NCBI GenBank assembly: GCA_024280395.1
Contig: JAJRQG010000059.1
Span: forward strand, 1-44,298
Reading direction: 5' to 3'
Origin: Gammaproteobacteria bacterium
GTDB lineage: Bacteria; Pseudomonadota; Gammaproteobacteria; Xanthomonadales; Marinicellaceae
DNA: 44,298 nt
The notes beneath the pieces were generated by a model. It was not told the DNA's origin, did not search any database, and worked only from the letters and a program-made list of their open reading frames with translations. Made by a program: the position numbers and the translations under genes. Numbering within the stretch: position 1 is the stretch's first letter; the number at the start of each line of letters is the position of its first letter. This document shows, piece after piece, positions 7,179 through 15,173 of this stretch.

Positions 7179-9877
7179 AGAAATTCATCACCTTGAGTTT
7201 AATCATCACTCTGCCTATCAATATTCTCGGATTGATTTGGGCCAACAACACAAAATCCACTTACAATTTATTGGAAAAATTTGAGTTAACTCTCGCCAAA
7301 GGCGCCAAGCTACACAGAATTGGCATATCTGAATTTGTTAATTTAAAATACCAAGTTCAAGCCTTGTTGGGCATCGAAAAGAAAACCGATTTGGCCTTAA
7401 TTTTACCCAACAAAAGCATCAATGCATTAAATGCTGATTTGCCGTTAAGTGGAACGGACTACAAAAAAAAGGCCTTACTGATTCTTGACAACAAGGCACT
7501 AAAGGGCAAAGTAAAATTGAGAGGAGACCACTATTATCACTGGGGATTTGCTAGAAAATCTTGGCGTTTTAAAACGGCTAAAAACAGTATTTATGACGGA
7601 ATAAACAAGTTCAATATTATTATTCCCAAAAGCGTGGATATGTCGCTCAATCATTTGTCCTACAAACTAGCCAAGGCCATGGGCTTACTGGCTCCTGACA
7701 GTCGGTTGGTAGAATACTCAGTTAATGGTCACTACAAAGGTCCGCGTTTATTGGTGGAACAGGTCGATGAAAGTTTTTTGCGTAAAAATAACCGCATGCC
7801 CAACGACATTTACAAAGGCGATAATATTGGACAGAATAAATTTCTTGGCATCGATGTATTGTTATTTGACAATGCCAGTATTTGGGAAAAGGCGTCCTAT
7901 AATAACCATTATGAGGCCAACTCTCTTTACCCCTTAGAACAGTTTTTGGATGAAAGCAATACCGGCTCTTCCCAAATAATCGATTTAAAGCAATTCGCCA
8001 CCATGGCAGCTTATATCGATTTAACAGGCAGTTTCCACCATGACAGAACCCATAATTGGATTTTATTGTACGACAATTATTTAGAAAAAATGCAGCCGAT
8101 TATTTGGGATTCCATTGGTTGGGCAAAACACACCATCAATTTAAACCATCATAATATTGCCACATCAGAACTATTTTTAAAATTGTATTTAAATTATGAT
8201 TTTATTCGCGAAAAACAAAAGGCTTTAAAGCGTTTTTATATAAATAATAGGGTTGAATTTAATACAACCATCATGCAAACTCTCAATCAGACTAGGCGAA
8301 TAATTAAAGACAACCATTTTATGTTTAAATTGGACAGAGTCTATTATGATGAAAAAAGAGCATTGGCTTATATCGACCAGTTTGAAAACGAAATATTGAA
8401 CCGTTTTGATAGTATTAAGGATTTTTTCCTGGGAGACGTTGATGAACAAGACTATCAATTTGCCATCCTAAACAATACCCTGCGCTTATCTATTGCGGGA
8501 AACAAACCCATTAAATCAATTCAGGTTCATTTAAAGAATCAACGCACCATTAAAAAAGTCCAATTGTCCTATTTGCATGGTAAACACAAAATCAACAAAG
8601 ATATTTCATCATCCATTCAACAGGAAAATAAATCCATTGGCATCAACCTAGGGTTATTGCCCAATACCAAACAAGCCGATTCATTTAAAGGCACAAAAAA
8701 AATAGTTTTTCACACCGCCACCTATGATTTAGAATTGGATGGCATAAATTCGGAAGACATTCAGGGCGTCTCGTTTACTTTTGATAACTTAGAACAACAA
8801 AGCATCGAGGTTAAACGAGTAGATGCAATCGAATTGATACCTTTCGATGCCCGCATTCGGAACATCATCCCTGAATCACCACAATTCAATACCTTACAAT
8901 GGTCGGGAGAAAAACACTTCTCAGGCTTCAACCTGATATCCGATGACATCATTATTGAAAAAGGCACAAAGCTGATTTTTGACCAAGGAGCAACCCTGAA
9001 GGTGTTGGGCAAAGTCACAGCCATTGGAACACACGATGAACCGATTGTTTTTCAAGCCAAAAATTCGAGTGAACCTTGGGGTGCTTTTGCTTTAAAAGAT
9101 GAACGCGCCAATGGATCGGTATTCAAATATGTGGTTTTCAAAGATGGCAGCGGAGACAAGGGCAAATTGTATGAATACACCGCCATGTTTTCTGTACACA
9201 ATGTAAAAAACTTATTGGTGGAGAATACTGACTTCTATGACAGTAAACTCACCGATGATTCGGTACATGTTATTTATTCAGATGTGGTGTTTAGAAACTG
9301 TAAATTTGTGCGTGCCTTATCTGATGCCTTGGATGCTGATATTTCTACAATATTGGTAGATAACTGTGCGTTTATTGATTCTGGGAATGATTCTATTGAC
9401 TTAATGACCAGTAAAGCAGTGGTCATTAATAGCAAGTTTATCCGCTCTGCTGACAAAGCCATTTCAATTGGTGAAGGCAGTCAACTGCTTGCCATCAACA
9501 ACTTAATTGAAAACAGCGAAATCGGCATGCAAAGCAAAGACACCTCGCTTGCTTATATTTACAATACCACATTTGTTGGCAATAAAAAAGCCGTAGATGC
9601 CTATCACAAAAATTGGCGTTATTCCCAAGGAGGCACAATCAACGTCGAAAATTGTGTCATGCGTAACAATATTGAAAATGCCACTGTTGGCAAAAAATCC
9701 AAGGTCGTGTTAAATAACTGCCAAATTGATACTGTCGATAATTTTGATAGGAAATCCATCAGGAAAGGTAAAATTGTGACCAGCAAAGACAATGTAATTG
9801 AGAGTGAGTTCGAAGATGCTTTTTTTGAAAAACACGCGGAATTGATTCGCAGTGATGTTGGAGGGTTTTATGACTAA
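7175..9877 (+). CDS. CotH-type protein kinase fused to a right-handed beta-helix domain
   Basis: 900 residues with an N-terminal hydrophobic segment (3-23) that is a signal or anchor. The CotH domain (about 95-430) shows VKLRGDHYYHWGFARKSWR (114-131), the ATP-lysine region, then VEQVDESF (194-201), HNWILLY (293-299) and PIIWDSIGW (308-316), the metal-binding Asp region. CotH proteins are secreted Fam20C-like kinases that phosphorylate proteins or other acceptors. From about residue 590 to 865 the sequence repeats short strands (VFKYVVFKDGSG, LLVENTDFYDS, ILVDNCAFIDSGNDSID, VVINSKFIRSADKAI), which is a parallel beta-helix of the kind that binds or cleaves polysaccharide. The fusion puts a kinase and a glycan-binding fold on one exported protein. 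Starts in ATGA overlap with the TPR gene. Confidence 0.82.
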   Translation: MKKFITLSLIITLPINILGLIWANNTKSTYNLLEKFELTLAKGAKLHRIGISEFVNLKYQVQALLGIEKKTDLALILPNKSINALNADLPLSGTDYKKKALLILDNKALKGKVKLRGDHYYHWGFARKSWRFKTAKNSIYDGINKFNIIIPKSVDMSLNHLSYKLAKAMGLLAPDSRLVEYSVNGHYKGPRLLVEQVDESFLRKNNRMPNDIYKGDNIGQNKFLGIDVLLFDNASIWEKASYNNHYEANSLYPLEQFLDESNTGSSQIIDLKQFATMAAYIDLTGSFHHDRTHNWILLYDNYLEKMQPIIWDSIGWAKHTINLNHHNIATSELFLKLYLNYDFIREKQKALKRFYINNRVEFNTTIMQTLNQTRRIIKDNHFMFKLDRVYYDEKRALAYIDQFENEILNRFDSIKDFFLGDVDEQDYQFAILNNTLRLSIAGNKPIKSIQVHLKNQRTIKKVQLSYLHGKHKINKDISSSIQQENKSIGINLGLLPNTKQADSFKGTKKIVFHTATYDLELDGINSEDIQGVSFTFDNLEQQSIEVKRVDAIELIPFDARIRNIIPESPQFNTLQWSGEKHFSGFNLISDDIIIEKGTKLIFDQGATLKVLGKVTAIGTHDEPIVFQAKNSSEPWGAFALKDERANGSVFKYVVFKDGSGDKGKLYEYTAMFSVHNVKNLLVENTDFYDSKLTDDSVHVIYSDVVFRNCKFVRALSDALDADISTILVDNCAFIDSGNDSIDLMTSKAVVINSKFIRSADKAISIGEGSQLLAINNLIENSEIGMQSKDTSLAYIYNTTFVGNKKAVDAYHKNWRYSQGGTINVENCVMRNNIENATVGKKSKVVLNNCQIDTVDNFDRKSIRKGKIVTSKDNVIESEFEDAFFEKHAELIRSDVGGFYD

Positions 9878-10625
9878 TCAAGCCAAAAAAAGCATACAAG
9901 AAAACTTTTTGCGTTATGAATTTAAATATATTTTGAATGATGAGTTAAAAATAGCGGTTGAAAGTGAACTGTCGCATTTTATGCAATTGGATCGGTTTGT
10001 CGAACGCTTTGACAATAAAAAATATTTGGTGCGCAGTCTGTACTTTGATGATCCTTTTTATACTTTTTATTATGAAAAAACCGATGGCTTAATGCATAGA
10101 CAAAAGTTTAGAATAAGAACTTACTCATTAAAATACGATGAGAACGTCCCTATCATGTTAGAGTTAAAAGGTCGGTACAATAACTTTGTTTACAAAAACC
10201 GCACTGAAATTGCCCACAACCAAGACATTATTCATGATGCTTTTTTGTTGACCGATAATATCATCAAGAAAAAAGACAACAATGTGCTAGACCAGTTTAC
10301 CTATGATCGTTTTAAAAAGAACATTAACCCCGTCATGTTGATTGATTATCAACGCAGAGCTTATCAAAGCAAATACGATTATGAGTTTCGCATCACTTTT
10401 GATGGTGAACTTTATGGCACACATACCACAGACTTGTTTCCAAAGAATGATGTAAAAAAACGCAAATTGATCGATGGATATACCATAATGGAAGTCAAGT
10501 TCCGCAAACATGTGCCGCAGTGGTTCCACAGAATAATGATAAAATATCAACTGACAAGAGTATCTATCTCTAAGTACTGCACCGGAATGGAAGCCACCAA
10601 TTTAATCGAAAACTTAGATGATTAG
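9870..10625 (+). CDS. VTC-domain (polyphosphate polymerase-like) protein
   Basis: 251 residues. Start chosen at the ATG at 9870 because GGAGGG lies four bases upstream. A GTG at 9852 is in frame but lacks such a site. The whole length is a VTC/CYTH-like tunnel domain with alternating basic and acidic strands: RYEFKY (15-20), VRSLYFDDPFYTFYYEK, RQKFRIRTY, LELKGR.NFVYKNR, DYEFRITFDGEL and the closing IMEVKFRKHVPQW. Yeast Vtc4 with this fold makes polyphosphate from ATP. In bacteria the domain is commonly next to CotH and DUF4956 genes, as here, and the true substrate is not established. The start lies inside the end of the CotH gene (8-bp overlap). Confidence 0.85.
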   Translation: MTNQAKKSIQENFLRYEFKYILNDELKIAVESELSHFMQLDRFVERFDNKKYLVRSLYFDDPFYTFYYEKTDGLMHRQKFRIRTYSLKYDENVPIMLELKGRYNNFVYKNRTEIAHNQDIIHDAFLLTDNIIKKKDNNVLDQFTYDRFKKNINPVMLIDYQRRAYQSKYDYEFRITFDGELYGTHTTDLFPKNDVKKRKLIDGYTIMEVKFRKHVPQWFHRIMIKYQLTRVSISKYCTGMEATNLIENLDD

Positions 10626-10626
10626 G

Positions 10627-10658
10627 TTTTAACCACGGAGAACACGGAGAACATAGAG
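10627..10658. repeat. left inverted repeat flanking the GxxExxY gene
   Basis: A 32-bp segment starting TTTTAACCACGGAGAACACG, itself made of GGAGAACAC-like subunits. It matches the reverse complement of 11107-11138 at 25 of 32 positions. It starts two bases after the VTC stop codon. Confidence 0.75.
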
Positions 10659-10671
10659 AAAGGATAGATAA

Positions 10672-11052
10672 ATGATAGGAAATAAATATAATGAGCTGTC
10701 AAAAAAGATAATTGGTGCGGCTATTGAAGTTCATAGAACGCTGGGCCCTGGATTATTAGAATCCACTTATCAAAAATGCTTGGTACAAGAGTTAACTATT
10801 CAAAATCTATATATTGAAACGGAGAAAGAAATAGCAGTTCATTACAAAGGAATTAATTTGGATTGTGGTTATAGAGCAGATATAATTGTGGAGCACAAAA
10901 TAATACTTGAGTTAAAAAGCGTATCGTCTTTAACAAATATTCATGAAGCACAAATCATGAGTTATATGAGATTAGCAAATATTAAAAAAGGACTTTTAAT
11001 CAATTTCAATGTTCGACTATTAAAAGAAGGACTAAAAAGCTTTGTTCTTTAA
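10672..11052 (+). CDS. GxxExxY protein (PDDEXK_3 family)
   Basis: 126 residues. The N-terminus has GAAIEVHRTLGPGLLESTYQKCL, containing the G-x-x-E-x-x-Y signature that names the family. Further on, VHYKGINLDCGYRADIIVEHKIILELKS gives the D...E-x-K core of the PD-(D/E)XK nuclease fold. The family is small (about 125 residues), so this copy is full length and appears intact. The biological role of these proteins is not known; a nuclease-like activity is predicted from the fold. AAAGGATAGATAA upstream provides a ribosome site. It sits between inverted repeats inside an unrelated operon. Confidence 0.9.
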   Translation: MIGNKYNELSKKIIGAAIEVHRTLGPGLLESTYQKCLVQELTIQNLYIETEKEIAVHYKGINLDCGYRADIIVEHKIILELKSVSSLTNIHEAQIMSYMRLANIKKGLLINFNVRLLKEGLKSFVL

Positions 11053-11106
11053 AACCTATCATTAAAATATGATATAAATATACAATAGAAACTAAAAAAC
11101 CAACAC

Positions 11107-11138
11107 CTCTGAGACCTCTGTGTACTCTGTGGTTAAAA
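11107..11138. repeat. right inverted repeat flanking the GxxExxY gene
   Basis: CTCTGAGACCTCTGTGTACT...GGTTAAAA, the inverse partner of 10627-10658 (25 of 32). It ends 16 bases before the DUF4956 start codon. If transcribed, the two arms could pair across the cassette. Confidence 0.75.
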
Positions 11139-11154
11139 GAAATAAGAGAAAACA

Positions 11155-11838
11155 ATGGAAAATCAAATTTTAGATGCCTTAAGTGGCAGTTTCAACTACT
11201 CGATAGTCGAGGTCATCATCAATTCGTTGGTGGCTTTTGTACTGAGCATGGTTATTGCTTATACCTATAGAAAAACCCATCAGGGACTGTCTTACTCACA
11301 ATCTTTTGTTCTGACTATCATATTTATCACCATTATCATTGGCTTTGTCATGATGGTCATCGGTAACTCACTGACACGAGCTTTTGCTTTGGTTGGTGCT
11401 TTGAGCATTATTCGATTTAGAACCGTGGTTAAGGACACCAAAGACACCGCCTATATTTTCTGGGCGTTGGCTGTTGGTATGGGTGCAGGCACTGGCAACT
11501 ATTTTATCGCCTTATATGCCACACTATTCATGAGTATTGTTGCTTGGATTTTATACAAATTTAATTTTGGGGTACAACGTTCCAGTGATTTTATCTTGCG
11601 TTTTTACTTTGACAAAACCACAGATGAAGATGGCTATGTTAACTACATCAACAAACACTCAGACAACAATGCTCTACTACATATGGAGCCATCCGGCGAT
11701 GATGAAACTCTCTATTTAACCTTTGATATTTCCCTCAAAGAAGAAGTCAATATGAACGAATTTTTAGCAGAGTTTTCTAAAATCAAAGGCATCAGTGAAG
11801 TGGTGTTGGTCAGTGCAAAAAATGACATTACTTATTAA
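11155..11838 (+). CDS. DUF4956 membrane protein
   Basis: 227 residues. Membrane helices lie at about 19-40, 52-73, 80-98 and 105-135. Between them is the diagnostic segment TRAFALVGALSIIRFRTVVKDTKDTAYIFWALAVGMGAGTG. A soluble C-terminal domain of about 85 residues follows, with FYFD, LYLTFDISLKEE and ISEVVLVSAKN. DUF4956 proteins are regularly encoded with VTC-domain and CotH proteins and are presumed to form a membrane complex with the VTC enzyme. The function has not been shown to my knowledge. AAGAGAAAA precedes the ATG. The GxxExxY cassette separates it from the VTC gene, but it otherwise belongs to the same operon and overlaps the pyrophosphatase gene. Confidence 0.88.
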   Translation: MENQILDALSGSFNYSIVEVIINSLVAFVLSMVIAYTYRKTHQGLSYSQSFVLTIIFITIIIGFVMMVIGNSLTRAFALVGALSIIRFRTVVKDTKDTAYIFWALAVGMGAGTGNYFIALYATLFMSIVAWILYKFNFGVQRSSDFILRFYFDKTTDEDGYVNYINKHSDNNALLHMEPSGDDETLYLTFDISLKEEVNMNEFLAEFSKIKGISEVVLVSAKNDITY

Positions 11839-12517
11839 CATTAGACAATCGTCATTCCCGCGCAGGCGAGAATCCATCACACTGTTGTTGCTGATTATAT
11901 TTTGCATAAACGCATCGGCCAAAGAAAATCTAGATGAAATAAACTACAAACAAGAGGGCAAATACCGCATCATTGCCAACAAACACCTGATTAATGATGT
12001 GGCTTATAAAAAAGGCAAGCATTATCAAATGTTGGTAGAAATCCCAACAGGCACTCGACAAAAATGGGAAGTGAACCATAAAACTGGACATATCGAGTGG
12101 GAATTTAGAAATGGCAAGCCCCGAGAAGTAAAGTTTTTGGGCTACCCTGGTAACTACGGTTTTATTCCACAAACCCTCAGTGGCGACAACGATCCGTTGG
12201 ACATTGTCGTATTGTCTGAAATTGCCAAACGTGGAGAACTACTGTCAGTCAAAGTCATTGGCATGTTAGTCCTAAGCGATGGTGGCGAGAGCGACAACAA
12301 GGTTATTGCCATTACCGATAATGGCGCCTTTGATAAAATAGATTCTTTGGGCGAAATGATGGTCAAGAAACCCAACGTTATTCCCATCATAAGAAAATGG
12401 TTTGAGGGATACAAAAAACCTGGAAAAATGGTTTTTTTGGGCTACCAAGACAAAGGCAAAACCATTAAATACATTGAAAAATCCCATCAACGTTGGAAAA
12501 ACCACCAGAACGATTAA
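11822..12517 (+). CDS. ppa: exported family I inorganic pyrophosphatase
   Basis: About 231 residues. The C-terminal 195 are a family I pyrophosphatase: LMVEIPTGTRQKWE, YPGNYGFIPQTLSGDNDPLDIVVL (the three metal Asp of the DxDPxD motif) and LSDGGESDNKVIAI (the further two Asp). It hydrolyses pyrophosphate to phosphate. Unlike the usual cytoplasmic enzyme it starts with a signal peptide: a basic stretch (RQSSFPRRRES), a hydrophobic core (TLLLLIIFCIN) and an ASA cleavage site near residue 33. The basic part is encoded by a dispersed palindromic repeat (11851-11876). The start ATG at 11822 lies within the end of the DUF4956 gene. Placement suggests removal of pyrophosphate or release of phosphate in the periplasm beside the VTC/DUF4956 complex. 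Confidence 0.85.
   Translation: MTLLINIRQSSFPRRRESITLLLLIIFCINASAKENLDEINYKQEGKYRIIANKHLINDVAYKKGKHYQMLVEIPTGTRQKWEVNHKTGHIEWEFRNGKPREVKFLGYPGNYGFIPQTLSGDNDPLDIVVLSEIAKRGELLSVKVIGMLVLSDGGESDNKVIAITDNGAFDKIDSLGEMMVKKPNVIPIIRKWFEGYKKPGKMVFLGYQDKGKTIKYIEKSHQRWKNHQND
11851..11876. repeat. dispersed palindromic repeat (GTCATTCCCGCGCAGGCGAGAAT type)
   Basis: ATTCCCGC-GCAG-GCGAGAAT (11854-11873) is a near-perfect 8-bp-arm palindrome with the flanks GTC...CCA. This short element is scattered through many proteobacterial genomes and, when translated, gives FPRRRES, as it does here. It is much richer in GC than its surroundings. Confidence 0.7.
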
Positions 12518-12551
12518 TCCCCACTATCCAATATTCCTGTAATTTTGGGAA

Positions 12552-13730
12552 TTAAAGCCCTTTTTTATCAATATCTTTAAATAACCGTTCTAGTTTTAAG
12601 GTTCTTCCATAAATACCACCATCGTGCATAAGGTGTAAAAGGTGGGTGGGTTTAATGGTTTTTGTTATCCATTTGTAAAATTCGTACTGCTCATCCATTC
12701 CAAGGTTGTTGGTATCGATAACGATAACTTCTGCAAAACCTCGAATAAAATCCTTAGCAATGTATTGGCCATAAGAATCAGCCAATACCACAAGTTTATT
12801 ATTTGCCTTGATAGAAATATTCTTATAGACATAAGCAATATTGTGTTGGTAATACTTTTCAATATCTTCAACACAGTTGCGTCCTTTACAGGTTCGAATA
12901 ATATTTTGGTCAATTTTATGTTCAACAGAGTCATCATAAAAGTGTAGCCCTTTAAAATGTGTTTTTAAATCTGATTCTGTGCGTGCTTTTGAAGGAACCA
13001 AGTCAAACTTGGGCTCAATAGCCCAAAGAGTTCTCATCATATCTTCAGCCAATAGATACGGCAGCTCTCCATGCCAATGAAAATGATGGGGCAAATACAC
13101 TTGAATAGAGTTCTTTAGTTCAAGCATTTTCTTGAGAGGATAATATATCCGGTATTTTTTTGAGTCTTGAAACATGTTTTCCCACCAAGCAGGAGAAGCT
13201 GAACTGCACCAGCTTTTTTCTAACTCCGGCAAGTTTTCTGGATAAATTCTTGACTTACTTGGTATAACAGCAATATTAATGGCTATATTCAGCTGTTTTG
13301 AATGATCTTGCAGGGTTGAGAAGTATAGTTTGGTTTTATCTTGAAAACTTTTTGGTAAAGAAATAATGTTGCAAACAGATTTGATTAAAGAATTGGGGTT
13401 GTTTGCCCCATGAGAGTTAAAAAAGATAAAACCATTTCTTCCTACAGTAATTTGTTTAGAAGAAATTTCTTTAAATAATTTGTAACGAACCTTATTGGCA
13501 CCACTGATAAAATTTCGCCTGAATCCAAACTGATCTGAAAGATAGTCGTCCACTTGCCCAATAAATGTTTCAACTTCGTTATAATGTTTTGGCAAAGTTG
13601 GCTTCTGAGTTAACAATCTGTTTTCACCACTTTTAAGTCTATCCTCGCTCTGAATGTGTTTGAGAATTGGCAAAGAAATTAGAGCGATAAAAAAAATCAG
13701 AAAAAATATTAAGTATGCTTTCTTTATCAT
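12552..13730 (-). CDS. AlgJ/AlgX-like SGNH acyltransferase-family protein
   Basis: About 392 residues from the ATG at 13730. Residues 3-22 form a membrane or signal segment. The AlgJ/X pattern follows: ENRLLTQKPTLP (37-47), VDDYLSDQFGFR (60-71), GRNGFIFF (97-104) and IPSKSRIYPE. The serine motif is LADSYG with Ser319. In the family the other catalytic pair is in a DTHW motif; here the aligned position reads HFHW (216-219), so His218 is kept and Asp is replaced by His216. AlgJ-type proteins take acyl groups passed across the membrane by the MBOAT partner and place them on the glycan. The start is two bases after the MBOAT stop; a TTG six bases earlier would overlap it. Confidence 0.8.
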   Translation of the reverse strand: MIKKAYLIFFLIFFIALISLPILKHIQSEDRLKSGENRLLTQKPTLPKHYNEVETFIGQVDDYLSDQFGFRRNFISGANKVRYKLFKEISSKQITVGRNGFIFFNSHGANNPNSLIKSVCNIISLPKSFQDKTKLYFSTLQDHSKQLNIAINIAVIPSKSRIYPENLPELEKSWCSSASPAWWENMFQDSKKYRIYYPLKKMLELKNSIQVYLPHHFHWHGELPYLLAEDMMRTLWAIEPKFDLVPSKARTESDLKTHFKGLHFYDDSVEHKIDQNIIRTCKGRNCVEDIEKYYQHNIAYVYKNISIKANNKLVVLADSYGQYIAKDFIRGFAEVIVIDTNNLGMDEQYEFYKWITKTIKPTHLLHLMHDGGIYGRTLKLERLFKDIDKKGL

Positions 13731-13732
13731 GG

Positions 13733-15157
13733 TCAAAACCTAAAATAGATAAATGGATTGTAGCTTCCACTGGCTACATTGAGCAAAGACAATAAGAATA
13801 TAGATACATAGAATACTTCGAAAAACACTGGCATGATATAAGATTCAATTGCTTGGGCTTTATTGTTTTCCATCAATTTACTTTTTAACCTTGCTTTGAG
13901 AAGAACAAACACAGGCATTGAAAATACAACACCAATTGTTAAAGTGGTTAACAAGGAGTGACTCAAATAAGACGAATAAACCAGCTCAACAGTTTCCCCT
14001 TTGCCAAATCCAAACATGGACTGTATAAAATAACTTAAATGTTCAACGTTGTCGGCTCTAAAAATAACCCACCCCATAATAATTATAAAAAGAGCATAGG
14101 CGTGCCTAATTGGACGAGGCAACATCTTCAGCAAGGCGCTCAATCCCAATCTTTCAATGATTAAAAACAAACCATGATATATGCCCCAAATAATAAACGT
14201 CCAGGCCGCACCATGCCACAGTCCACAAAGAAGAAACACCAACATCAGGTTAATATACGTTCTTAAAGGCGAAACCCTGTTTCCACCCAAAGGAATATAC
14301 AAATAATCCCGAAACCAGGAGGACAAACTCATGTGCCATCGCCGCCAAAACTCTGTTATTGATTGTGAAATATACGGATAGTTAAAGTTTTTGGGGAAAG
14401 TAAAACCCATGACCAGCCCCAAACCAATGGCCATATTGGAGTAACCCGCAAAATCAAAATAAATTTGGAAAGCATAACAAATGGCACCAAGCCATGCAGT
14501 CGCAGTGGTTAATGTTGCTTCATTTAAAGCAAACACATCATCTGCAACTACAGCAACCGTATTGGCTATCAAGGCTTTTTGCGCCAGACCCACAATAAAA
14601 ATACGCACTCCCTTGCTAATATTATCCAAAGTGGAAACCCTATTATGGATTTGTTCAGCCACCGTTTTAAATCGTACAATGGGGCCGGCAATCAATTGTG
14701 GAAACATGGAAATATACAACGCCAAATTGAAGATGTTTTTTTCTACTTTGGCTTCTTTCCTATACACATCAAACAAATAAGAAATGGCCTGAAAGGTAAA
14801 AAAGGAAATGCCCAAAGGCAAATGTACGGTTTTTTCGGTACTTAAAAAAGAAATATTATCCGTTAAGAAATTAAAGTATTTAAAGTAACCCAACAGCAAA
14901 AGGTTGCAAGCAATGCCTAGCACCAGTAAAATTTTCTGCGTTCTGCGTTCTGCGTTCTGCGTTCTATCTATTAGCAAACCAAAAATAAAATTTACAGCAA
15001 TTGAAACCAATAACAATAAGGTATAACCCACTTCACCCCAAGCATAAAATAACAGGCTTGCAATCAACAAAACCGTATTTTTAAAAGGCGAAATGAAATA
15101 CAGTATTAAAAATACGGGCAAGAAATAGAACAAGAAAGTAATAGAGCTAAAAATCAT
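13733..15157 (-). CDS. AlgI-type MBOAT O-acyltransferase
   Basis: 474 residues from the ATG at 15157 (a TTG at 15163 is also in frame but homologues begin near MIFSS). It is a polytopic membrane protein with about eleven helices. AlgI signatures are present: LPLGISFFTFQAISYLFDVYR, LIAGPIVRF, YFDFAGYSNMAIG, WRRWHMSLSSWFRDYLYIPLGG (271-292), LCGLWHGAAWTF with the catalytic His315, and His328. It moves acetyl or other acyl groups from a cytoplasmic donor across the inner membrane for glycan acylation by the AlgJ-like partner. The reading frame runs through a four-copy heptanucleotide repeat at residues 66-75, where a change in copy number would cause a frameshift. It follows the GDPD gene with a 16-bp gap. 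Confidence 0.93.
   Translation of the reverse strand: MIFSSITFLFYFLPVFLILYFISPFKNTVLLIASLLFYAWGEVGYTLLLLVSIAVNFIFGLLIDRTQNAERRTQKILLVLGIACNLLLLGYFKYFNFLTDNISFLSTEKTVHLPLGISFFTFQAISYLFDVYRKEAKVEKNIFNLALYISMFPQLIAGPIVRFKTVAEQIHNRVSTLDNISKGVRIFIVGLAQKALIANTVAVVADDVFALNEATLTTATAWLGAICYAFQIYFDFAGYSNMAIGLGLVMGFTFPKNFNYPYISQSITEFWRRWHMSLSSWFRDYLYIPLGGNRVSPLRTYINLMLVFLLCGLWHGAAWTFIIWGIYHGLFLIIERLGLSALLKMLPRPIRHAYALFIIIMGWVIFRADNVEHLSYFIQSMFGFGKGETVELVYSSYLSHSLLTTLTIGVVFSMPVFVLLKARLKSKLMENNKAQAIESYIMPVFFEVFYVSIFLLSLLNVASGSYNPFIYFRF
14934..14961. repeat. heptanucleotide tandem repeat (TTCTGCG x4) inside the MBOAT gene
   Basis: Four perfect copies of TTCTGCG (plus-strand reading; CGCAGAA in the sense direction) are followed by a partial fifth, TTCT. 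Seven is not a multiple of three, so gain or loss of one copy shifts the frame and ends the protein early. The repeat encodes DRTQNAERRTQ in a cytoplasmic loop after the second or third helix. Confidence 0.85.
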
Positions 15158-15173
15158 GGTCAAATTATAGTGA

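Larger units (their letters stand above)
10627..11138. mobile_element. GxxExxY cassette inserted in the operon
   Basis: A 512-bp segment bounded by imperfect 32-bp inverted repeats and carrying one gene for a GxxExxY (PDDEXK_3) protein. It separates two genes (VTC and DUF4956) that are normally adjacent. CCACGGAGAACACGGAG-type flanks beside GxxExxY genes are a recurring pattern in proteobacterial genomes. There is no transposase and I see no clear target-site duplication, so how it moves is unknown. Calling it a mobile element is inference from structure and context. Confidence 0.55.

Noticed and set aside
12531-12560. Possible terminator between the convergent pyrophosphatase and AlgJ-like genes (ATTCC...GGAAT then a T-run)
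   Set aside because: The stem is only five bases with a long loop, and the T-run is the coding end of the AlgJ-like gene.
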